Source of the DNA: Pelomonas asaccharophilus_A
Lineage (GTDB): Bacteria > Pseudomonadota > Gammaproteobacteria > Burkholderiales > Burkholderiaceae_C
Direction of reading: 5' to 3'
DNA: 64,000 nt
Assembly (NCBI RefSeq): GCF_031458115.1
Contig: NZ_JAVDXV010000003.1
Coordinates: 481,355 to 545,354 of the forward strand
Part shown: piece by piece, positions 51,210 to 58,487 of the stretch
How the letters are laid out: each line of letters opens with the position of its first letter
Numbering within the stretch: position 1 is the stretch's first letter
Program-made: the position numbers and the translations under genes
Notes under the pieces: model-generated
What the model was told of the DNA's origin: nothing
Database searches by the model: none
Seen by the model: the letters and a program-made list of their open reading frames with translations, nothing else

Positions 51210-52649
51210 ATGCAGACCGCCTTTGACGAGATGAATACCGCGGCCGGGGCAGAGGCCCCCCGCGCCCATTACGCGGCCTACGCGCGATGGCTGGCAGACC
51301 AGCCCGAATCGCTGATGCGCGAGCGGCGCGAACAGGCGGAGCTGATCTTTCGCCGCGTCGGCATCACCTTTGCCGTCTATGGCGACAAGGACAGCGGCGA
51401 GGGCACCGAGCGGCTGATCCCGTTCGATCTGATCCCGCGCGTGATCCCGGCGGCCGAGTGGACTTCCATGCAGGCCGGCCTGGCCCAGCGCGTGACGGCG
51501 CTGAACCGCTTCATCCACGACGTCTATCACGACCAGGAGATCCTGAAGGCCGGCATCGTGCCCGCCGACGAGATCCTGAACAACGCGCAGTTCCGCAAGG
51601 AGATGATGGGCGTGGACGTGCCGGGCGGCGTCTACAGCCACATCGCCGGCGTCGACATCGTGCGCGCCGGCCACCCCGACGGCAGCGGCCACTACTACGT
51701 GCTGGAAGACAACCTGCGCGTGCCCAGCGGCGTCAGCTACATGCTGGAGAACCGCAAGATGATGATGCGGCTCTTCCCCGAGCTGTTCGTCAACCACCGC
51801 ATCGCGCCGGTGGCCCACTACCCCGATCTGCTGCTGGACACGCTGCGCAGCGTGGCGCCGCCGGGAGTGTCAGACCCCACCGTCGTTGTCATGACGCCGG
51901 GTATGTACAACTCGGCCTACTTCGAGCACGCCTTCCTCGCGCAGCAGATGGGCGTGGAGCTGGTCGAGGGTCAGGACCTGTTCGTCGACGGCGGCTTCGT
52001 CTACATGCGCACGACGCGCGGCCCCAAGCGCGTGGACGTCATCTACCGCCGCATCGACGACGACTTCCTGGACCCGCAGGTGTTCCGCGCCGACTCGCAG
52101 CTGGGCTGCGCCGGCCTGGTGGACGCCTACAAGGCCGGCCGTGTGACGCTGTCCAACGCTATCGGCACGGGCATTGCGGACGACAAGTCCATCTACCCCT
52201 ATGTGCCGAAGATGATCGAGTTCTACCTCGGCGAGAAACCCATTCTGCAGAACGTGCCCACCTACGTCTGCCGCGAGAAGGACGACCTGGCCTACACGCT
52301 GGCCCATCTGCCGGAGCTGGTGGTCAAGGAGGTGCATGGCGCCGGCGGCTACGGCATGCTGGTCGGCCCGGCCGCCACCAAGGACGAGATTGCGTCCTTC
52401 CGCGAGCGGCTGCTGGCCAACCCGGGCAACTACATCGCGCAGCCCACGCTGTCGCTGTCCACCTGCCCGACGTTCGTCGAGAGCGGCATCGCGCCGCGTC
52501 ACATCGATCTGCGACCCTTCGTGCTGTCGGGCTCGTCGGTGCGCATGGTGCCCGGCGGGCTGACGCGCGTGGCCTTGAAGGAGGGCTCCCTGGTGGTGAA
52601 CAGCAGCCAGGGCGGGGGCACCAAGGACACCTGGGTTCTGGAGGACTGA
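51210..52649 (+). CDS. Circularly permuted ATP-grasp protein (cluster A)
   Basis: The 479-residue protein belongs to the CP_ATPgrasp type 2 family (former DUF404/DUF407): YHDQEILKAGIVP, YVLEDNLRVPSGVSYMLENR, TPGMYNSAYFEHAFLA, VKEVHGAGGYGMLVGP and DLRPFVLSG are family signatures. ATP-grasp enzymes join a carboxylate to an amine through an acyl phosphate, so peptide or amide formation is likely; the substrate is not known. ATG 51210 follows GAGGAGAGGAG. It is the first of three tightly packed genes (gaps 2 and 3 bases) with the alpha-E and transglutaminase proteins. Confidence 0.93.
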   Translation: MQTAFDEMNTAAGAEAPRAHYAAYARWLADQPESLMRERREQAELIFRRVGITFAVYGDKDSGEGTERLIPFDLIPRVIPAAEWTSMQAGLAQRVTALNRFIHDVYHDQEILKAGIVPADEILNNAQFRKEMMGVDVPGGVYSHIAGVDIVRAGHPDGSGHYYVLEDNLRVPSGVSYMLENRKMMMRLFPELFVNHRIAPVAHYPDLLLDTLRSVAPPGVSDPTVVVMTPGMYNSAYFEHAFLAQQMGVELVEGQDLFVDGGFVYMRTTRGPKRVDVIYRRIDDDFLDPQVFRADSQLGCAGLVDAYKAGRVTLSNAIGTGIADDKSIYPYVPKMIEFYLGEKPILQNVPTYVCREKDDLAYTLAHLPELVVKEVHGAGGYGMLVGPAATKDEIASFRERLLANPGNYIAQPTLSLSTCPTFVESGIAPRHIDLRPFVLSGSSVRMVPGGLTRVALKEGSLVVNSSQGGGTKDTWVLED

Positions 52650-52651
52650 AC

Positions 52652-53584
52652 ATGTTGTCAAGAACCGCAGATCACCTGTACTGGATGGCGCGCTACATCG
52701 AGCGCGCAGAGAACACGGCCCGGCTGCTGGACATCGCGTACCAGACCACGCTGCAGCCTCAGTCCGCCGTCGAGGCCGAGCAGACATGGCGCAGCCTGCT
52801 GTCCATCTCCGAGCTGAACGCGCTGCATGCCAGCGGCTACACGGACGTGGACGCGCGCAGCGTCATGAAGTTCTTCGTCGCCGACGAGAACAACCTGTCC
52901 TCCGTCTTCAACTGCCTGCGCGCGTCGCGCGAGAACGCCCGCGCGGTGCGCGGCTCGCTGACCACCGAGGTCTGGGAGACCACCAACCAGACCTGGCTTG
53001 AGTTCCGCAAGCTGCTGAAGGCCGACTGGCTGCGCGACCCCGGCGCGCTGTTCGAGTGGATCAAGTACCGCAGCCACCTGTCGCGCGGCGTGACCGTGGG
53101 CACCATGCTGCAGGACGAGGCCTTCCACTTCATCCGCATCGGCTCCTTCCTGGAGCGCGCCGACAACACCGCGCGGCTGCTGGACGTGAAGTTCTACGAC
53201 GAGGGCCACGCCCCCGCCGAGCGCGAGGCGGCGCGCGACTTCTACTACTGGTCGGCCGTGCTGCGCTCGGTGTCGGGCTTCGAGATCTACCGCAAGGTCT
53301 ACAGCAACGTCATCCAGCCCGACAAGGTGGCCGAGCTGCTGATCCTGCGCCAGGACATGCCGCGCTCGCTGGCGCACTGCATGTCGCGCCTGGTTGGCAA
53401 CCTGAAGCGCGTGGCCAACCCGCAGTCCACCGAGACGCTGCGCCGCGCCGGCCGACTGGAGGCGGCGCTGAACTTCGGGCGCATCGACGAGATCCTCGCG
53501 ACGGGACTGCACACCTATCTCGACGACTTCCTGGCCAAGGTCGCCGACCTCGGCAACGACATCAGCAACGACTTCCTGGTCTGA
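52652..53584 (+). CDS. Alpha-E domain protein (cluster A)
   Basis: The 310-residue all-helical protein has the alpha-E (former DUF403) signature: ADHLYWMARYIERAENTAR near the N-terminus and FIRIGSFLERADNTARLLD in the middle, the two conserved ER motifs. The domain always occurs with circularly permuted ATP-grasp proteins and transglutaminases and may be a substrate- or complex-organising subunit; no activity has been shown to my knowledge. It starts 2 bases after the ATP-grasp stop. Confidence 0.93.
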   Translation: MLSRTADHLYWMARYIERAENTARLLDIAYQTTLQPQSAVEAEQTWRSLLSISELNALHASGYTDVDARSVMKFFVADENNLSSVFNCLRASRENARAVRGSLTTEVWETTNQTWLEFRKLLKADWLRDPGALFEWIKYRSHLSRGVTVGTMLQDEAFHFIRIGSFLERADNTARLLDVKFYDEGHAPAEREAARDFYYWSAVLRSVSGFEIYRKVYSNVIQPDKVAELLILRQDMPRSLAHCMSRLVGNLKRVANPQSTETLRRAGRLEAALNFGRIDEILATGLHTYLDDFLAKVADLGNDISNDFLV

Positions 53585-53587
53585 CGC

Positions 53588-56500
53588 ATGAGCATTCACG
53601 TCGCCCTCAAGCACGTCACGCGCTACAAGTACGACCGCCCGGTCAACCTGGGTCCGCAGGTCGTGCGCCTGCGCCCGGCGCCGCATTGCCGCACGCCGGT
53701 GCTGAGCTACTCGCTGCGCATCGAGCCGGAAAACCACTTCATCAACTGGCAGCAGGACCCGTTCGCGAATTACCTGGCGCGGCTGGTGTTCCCCGAGAAG
53801 ACGACCGAGTTCACCGTCACGGTGGACCTGGTCGCCGAGATGGCGGTCTACAACCCGTTCGACTTCTTCCTGGAGCCGCACGCGCAGACCATTCCCTTCA
53901 AGTACGACGAGGCGCAGCAGGTCGAGCTGGCACCCTATCTGCAGGCCGGCCCGGCCACGCCGCTGCTGGCGGCCTACCTGAAGGACATCCCGCGCGCCGA
54001 GCGGCCGACGATCGACTTCCTCGTCGACCTGAACCAGCGCGTGCAGAACAGCGTGTCCTACCTTATCCGCATGGAGCCCGGCGTGCAGACGCCGGAGGAG
54101 ACGCTGCAGAAGGCCTCGGGCTCCTGCCGCGACTCGGGCTGGCTGCTGGTGGAGCTGATGCGCCATCTGGGCCTGGCTGCCCGCTTCGTGTCGGGCTACC
54201 TGATCCAGCTGAGCCCGGACGAGAAGGCGCTGGACGGTCCCAGCGGCACCGAGGTCGATTTCACCGACCTGCACGCGTGGTGCGAGGTCTACCTGCCGGG
54301 CGCCGGCTGGATAGGCCTGGATCCCACGTCCGGCCTGCTGGCCGGCGAGGGCCACATCCCGCTGGCCGCCACGCCCACGCCGGGCAGCGCGGCGCCCATC
54401 AGCGGTGGCGTGGACAAGAGCGAGGTCGAGTTCGACCACGAGATGAGCGTCACGCGCATCTACGAGTCGCCGCGCGTGACCAAGCCCTACACCGAGGCCC
54501 AGTGGGCCGACGTGCTGAAGCTGGGCGAACAGGTCGACGCTGAGCTGCAAGCCGGCGACGTGCGCCTGACCATGGGCGGCGAGCCCACCTTCGTGTCCAT
54601 CGACGACCGCGATGCGCCCGAATGGAACACCGAGGCGTTGGGCCCCACCAAGCGCCTGTACGCGCAGCAGCTGACGCACCGGCTGCGCGACGAGTACGGC
54701 CAGGGCGGTTTCCTGCATTTCGGCCAGGGCAAGTGGTACCCGGGCGAGCAGCTGCCGCGCTGGGCGCTGAACATCTACTGGCGTACCGACGGCCAGCCCT
54801 GCTGGCGCAACCCCGACTGGTTCGCCGACGAGCGCGAGGGCCACACCTACACCAGCGCCGACGCCAAGACCTTCATGGGCGCGCTGACAGCCCGCCTGGG
54901 CCTGCCGGACACGCATGTGCGGCCCGGCTATGAAGACACCTTCTACTACCTGTGGCGCGAGCGTCGCCTGCCGGTCAACGTCGACCCGTTCGACTCGCGC
55001 GTGGACGACGAGATGGAGCGCGTGCGCCTGCGCCGCGTGTTCGACCAGGGGCTGTCCCACGTCGTCGGCTATGTGCTGCCGCTGCGGCACGCGGGGGACG
55101 AGCCCGCGCTGGCCGGCGCGCGCTGGCAGACGGGGCCCTGGTTCCTGCGCGACGAGCGGCTGTACCTGCACCCCGGCGACTCGCCCATGGGCTGGCGGCT
55201 GCCGCTGGATTCGCTGCCCTGGGTCAGCAAGGGCGACTACCCCTACCTGATAGCCCAAGACCCGTTCGCGCCACGCGGCATGCTGCCGGCGGCGGCCACG
55301 CTCAAGGCGCAGGTGCAGGGCGTCACGTCGTCCGGGCCCACGCCCGGGCTGCGGCGTGGCGACAGCTTTGCCGTGGGCAACGGCTTTGCGCCGGGCGACT
55401 CGCCGTGGAGCGCGTCGGCCGACCCCGCCGCGCCGGTGCGCTTCGAGAGCGCCCACTGGATCACGCGCACGGCGTTGTGCGTGGAGGCCCGTGACCCGCG
55501 CCGCGCCAATGGCCCGGCGGCCGAGGCCAAGGGCCGGGCCAGCGGCGTGCTGTACGTCTTCATGCCGCCGCTGGAAAAGCTGGAGCATTACCTGGAACTG
55601 CTGACGGCCGTCGAGGCCGCCTGCGAGGACACTGGCTTCAAGATCGTGCTGGAGGGCTACCCGCCGCCGCGCGACCCGCGCCTGAAGCTGCTGGCCGTGA
55701 CGCCCGACCCCGGTGTCATCGAGGTCAACATCCACCCGGCGCACAACTGGGGCGAGCTGGTCCAGCACACCGAGTTCCTGTACGAGGCCGCGCGCCTCAC
55801 GCGGCTGTCCAGCGAGAAGTTCATGATCGACGGCCGCCACAGCGGCACCGGCGGCGGCAACCACTTCGTGCTGGGCGGCGCCACGCCGGCCGACTCGCCC
55901 TTCCTGCGCCGCCCTTCGCTGTTGGCCTCGCTGCTGGCCTTCTGGCACAACCATCCGTCGCTCAGCTACCTGTTCAGCGGCCTGTTCATCGGCCCCACCA
56001 GCCAGGCCCCGCGCGTGGACGAGGCGCGCAACGACCAGCTGCGCGAGCTGGAGATCGCGCTTGACGAGATCCACAAGCTGGGTGACAACACGCAACCCTG
56101 GCTCATCGACCGCACGCTGCGCAACGTGCTTGTGGACGTGACCGGCAACACGCATCGCAGCGAGTTCTGCATCGACAAGCTGTACTCGCCCGACTCGGCC
56201 ACCGGCCGGCTGGGCCTGCTGGAGCTGCGCGCGTTCGAGATGCCGCCGCATGCGCGCATGAGCGTCGTGCAGCAGCTGCTGCTGCGCGCGCTGATCGCCC
56301 GCTTCTGGAAGACGCCCTACCGCGTGCCGCTGGTGCGCTGGGGCACCGAGCTGCACGATCGCTGGCTGCTGCCGCACTTCATCCGCGACGATTTCGCCGA
56401 CGTCATGCAGGACATGGGCGAGGCCGGCTACGCGCTGGACGCCGCCTGGTTCGCGCCGCACTTCGAGTTCCGCTTCCCCAAGGTCGGCGAGTTCGCCGCG

Positions 56501-57016
56501 CGCGGCGTGCACGTGACGCTGCGCGGCGCGCTGGAGCCCTGGCATGTGATGGGCGAGGAGGGCTCGTCCGGCGGCACGGTGCGCTATGTGGACGCGTCGC
56601 TGGAGCGGCTGGAGGTGCATGTCTCGGGCCTCGTGGACCCACGCCACCGCATCACCGTCAACGGCCAGCCACTGCCGCTGCAGCCCACCGGCCGCGTCGG
56701 CGAATTCGTCTGCGGCGTGCGCTACCGTGCCTGGCTGCCCGCCTCGGCGCTGCACCCGACCATAGGCATCCATGCGCCGCTGACGCTGGACCTGGTGGAC
56801 ACCTGGCAGCAGAAATCGCTGGGCGGCTGCCGCTACTTCGTCGCCCACCCGGGCGGCCGCAACTACGCGACGCTGCCGGTCAACGCCTACGAGGCCGAGA
56901 GCCGCCGGCTGGCGCGCTTCGAGACACAAGGGCACACGCCGGGCACCGTCGAGGTGGGTGAGCCCAAGCGCAGCCTGGAGTTCCCATTCACGCTGGATCT
57001 GCGCAAGGCGAGTTGA
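53588..57016 (+). CDS. Transglutaminase-DUF2126 (putative amidoligase) fusion
   Basis: The 1142-residue protein has an N-terminal beta domain and a transglutaminase/protease-like core (about 1-290) with the triad C180 (GSCRDSGW), H229 (DLHAWCEV) and D245 (LDPTSG). The remaining 800 residues are DUF2126, a family described in domain databases as a putative amidoligase (LTMGGEPTFVSIDDRD, GKWYPGEQLPRWAL, HSGTGGGNHFVLGG, RSEFCIDKLYSPDS). Pairing a thiol peptidase with an amide-forming ligase suggests making or trimming isopeptide or peptide bonds. Cytoplasmic; no signal peptide. It follows the alpha-E gene by 3 bases. Confidence 0.93.
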   Translation: MSIHVALKHVTRYKYDRPVNLGPQVVRLRPAPHCRTPVLSYSLRIEPENHFINWQQDPFANYLARLVFPEKTTEFTVTVDLVAEMAVYNPFDFFLEPHAQTIPFKYDEAQQVELAPYLQAGPATPLLAAYLKDIPRAERPTIDFLVDLNQRVQNSVSYLIRMEPGVQTPEETLQKASGSCRDSGWLLVELMRHLGLAARFVSGYLIQLSPDEKALDGPSGTEVDFTDLHAWCEVYLPGAGWIGLDPTSGLLAGEGHIPLAATPTPGSAAPISGGVDKSEVEFDHEMSVTRIYESPRVTKPYTEAQWADVLKLGEQVDAELQAGDVRLTMGGEPTFVSIDDRDAPEWNTEALGPTKRLYAQQLTHRLRDEYGQGGFLHFGQGKWYPGEQLPRWALNIYWRTDGQPCWRNPDWFADEREGHTYTSADAKTFMGALTARLGLPDTHVRPGYEDTFYYLWRERRLPVNVDPFDSRVDDEMERVRLRRVFDQGLSHVVGYVLPLRHAGDEPALAGARWQTGPWFLRDERLYLHPGDSPMGWRLPLDSLPWVSKGDYPYLIAQDPFAPRGMLPAAATLKAQVQGVTSSGPTPGLRRGDSFAVGNGFAPGDSPWSASADPAAPVRFESAHWITRTALCVEARDPRRANGPAAEAKGRASGVLYVFMPPLEKLEHYLELLTAVEAACEDTGFKIVLEGYPPPRDPRLKLLAVTPDPGVIEVNIHPAHNWGELVQHTEFLYEAARLTRLSSEKFMIDGRHSGTGGGNHFVLGGATPADSPFLRRPSLLASLLAFWHNHPSLSYLFSGLFIGPTSQAPRVDEARNDQLRELEIALDEIHKLGDNTQPWLIDRTLRNVLVDVTGNTHRSEFCIDKLYSPDSATGRLGLLELRAFEMPPHARMSVVQQLLLRALIARFWKTPYRVPLVRWGTELHDRWLLPHFIRDDFADVMQDMGEAGYALDAAWFAPHFEFRFPKVGEFAARGVHVTLRGALEPWHVMGEEGSSGGTVRYVDASLERLEVHVSGLVDPRHRITVNGQPLPLQPTGRVGEFVCGVRYRAWLPASALHPTIGIHAPLTLDLVDTWQQKSLGGCRYFVAHPGGRNYATLPVNAYEAESRRLARFETQGHTPGTVEVGEPKRSLEFPFTLDLRKAS

Positions 57017-57030
57017 GGCAAACTTGCCGC

Positions 57031-57261
57031 ATGAGTATCGACCTCGCTGAACTCCGCAAGCTCTCGGTCGCCGAGCGCATCCAGCTCGCCGAGGACTTGT
57101 GGGACAGCATTGCGCTGGAGCCCACTGATGTGCCCGGCTTGACGGATGCGCAGCGCCAGGAGCTGCAGCGGCGCTTGCGCGAGCATGAGAGCGATCCGTC
57201 GACCGCGGTGCCTTGGGAGCAGGTGCGTGCCGAGCTGATGTCGAGGATGGGGCCGCGCTGA
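57031..57261 (+). CDS. Addiction-module antitoxin
   Basis: The 76-residue protein matches the small addiction-module antitoxin family: LSVAERIQLAEDLWDSI, a short linker, LTDAQRQELQRRLREHESDP and the ending PWEQVRAEL. Such proteins bind and neutralise a RelE/ParE-type toxin and repress the shared operon. ATG 57031 is 14 bases after the DUF2126 gene, with no terminator or obvious promoter between. The toxin gene starts 4 bases after its stop. Confidence 0.9.
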   Translation: MSIDLAELRKLSVAERIQLAEDLWDSIALEPTDVPGLTDAQRQELQRRLREHESDPSTAVPWEQVRAELMSRMGPR

Positions 57262-57265
57262 CGCC

Positions 57266-57559
57266 ATGCGCGTCTTGTTCAGGCCGCAAGCTCGCGTCGA
57301 GTTGTTCGATGCCCAGGATTGGTATGAGGCGCGTGCGCCCGGCCTGGGCCTGGAGTTCGCGCGAGCCTTCGAAGCGGCGTTGCAATCGGCTTGCCGGCAT
57401 CCGGCAGGCTTTGCGGAGGTCGAGGAAGGCTGCAGGCGCGTCGTGCTGCGTCGCTTTCCTTACTCCCTCTACTACCGCGTTGACGGCGATCAGTTGCTCG
57501 TCGTCGCGGTCTTCCACCACCGGCGCCCGCCGTCCGCGCGGCAAGGGCGATCGGACTAG
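57266..57559 (+). CDS. RelE/ParE-family toxin
   Basis: The 97-residue protein has the RelE/ParE fold pattern: ARVELFDAQDWYEARAPGLGLEFARAFEAAL, then CRRVVLRRFPYSLYYRVDGDQLLVVAVFHHRRPP (given in shorter parts: RRFPYSLYYRV, VVAVFHHRRPP). RelE members cleave mRNA on ribosomes, ParE members block gyrase; the subgroup is not decided here. It pairs with the antitoxin just upstream and ends 3 bases before the hydrolase gene. Confidence 0.9.
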   Translation: MRVLFRPQARVELFDAQDWYEARAPGLGLEFARAFEAALQSACRHPAGFAEVEEGCRRVVLRRFPYSLYYRVDGDQLLVVAVFHHRRPPSARQGRSD

Positions 57560-57562
57560 TTC

Positions 57563-58411
57563 ATGCACATCGAAATCCAACCCGGCGTCCGCCTCTTTGT
57601 CGACATCGAAGGCCTCGGCCATGTGCCCGAGGGCCGCGCGCTGAAGGCCAAGCCCACGCTGATCCTCATCCACGGCGGCCCGGGCTTCGACCACACGGGC
57701 TTTCGGCCCTTCTTCAGCCGCTTCGCGGACCAGTTCCAGATCGTCTACTACGACCAGCGCGGCCATGGCCGCAGCAGCCCGAGGCCGCTGGACGAGATGC
57801 GGCTGGACGTCTTCGCCGACGACGTCGTGCGGCTGTGTGACGCGCTGGGCGTGGAGAAGCCCGTCGTGCTGGGCCAGAGCTTCGGCGGCTTCGTCGCGCA
57901 GCGCTACCTGGCGCGGCACCCGGCGCATCCAGCCAAGGTGGTGCTGTCCAGCACGTCTCACCACTTCGGGCTGCCGCGCAAGCTGGAGCGCTTCGGCCGC
58001 CTGGGCGGGCCGGCTGCCGAGCAGGCCACGCGCGACTTCTGGGAGCGGCCGGGCCCCGACACCTGGGCGGCCTACGAGCAGCACTGCCGCCACCTCTACA
58101 ACACCCGGCCCAAGAATCCCGACGCAGGCGGCTGGATGCAGTTCAAGCCCGAGATCCTGTTCGAGCACACGCGCACAGAACTGCCGGGCATGGACCTGCG
58201 GCCGGGCCTGGCGAACGTGCAGTGCCCCGTGCTGGTGATGGTGGGCGAGCAAGACCCGGTCACGCCGCCCGAGGATGCCGAGGAGATTGCCGCGGCCATC
58301 CCGCCGCAATGGCTGGCCGGTTTCGAGCGCTTCCCCGACGTGGGCCATGGCGCCTGGCGCGACAACCCCGAAGCGGCCGAACGCGCACTGCGTCGTTTCT
58401 TCACAGCCTGA
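57563..58411 (+). CDS. Alpha/beta hydrolase, proline iminopeptidase-like
   Basis: The 282-residue protein has the oxyanion motif HGGPG (37-41), DQRGHGRSS (64-72), nucleophile S106 in GQSFGG, an acid in VGEQDPVTP and H in VGHGAW. HGGPG plus DQRG is typical of the S33 proline iminopeptidase group, but GQSFGG differs from its usual GGSWGG, so an esterase or amide hydrolase is also possible. It sits inside the ATP-grasp/transglutaminase locus, three bases after the toxin gene. Confidence 0.85.
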   Translation: MHIEIQPGVRLFVDIEGLGHVPEGRALKAKPTLILIHGGPGFDHTGFRPFFSRFADQFQIVYYDQRGHGRSSPRPLDEMRLDVFADDVVRLCDALGVEKPVVLGQSFGGFVAQRYLARHPAHPAKVVLSSTSHHFGLPRKLERFGRLGGPAAEQATRDFWERPGPDTWAAYEQHCRHLYNTRPKNPDAGGWMQFKPEILFEHTRTELPGMDLRPGLANVQCPVLVMVGEQDPVTPPEDAEEIAAAIPPQWLAGFERFPDVGHGAWRDNPEAAERALRRFFTA

Positions 58412-58487
58412 CCCGGCGCCCACCCTGGGCGCGGGGCACTGCGGCGCGGACATTGCTTGACAATGCCTTTTGTCGTCGCCGCGACCC

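Noticed and set aside
58457..58487. Sigma-70 promoter with TTGACA before the ATP-grasp/alpha-E fusion
   Set aside because: The -35 match is perfect, but no -10-like hexamer lies 15-19 bases downstream.
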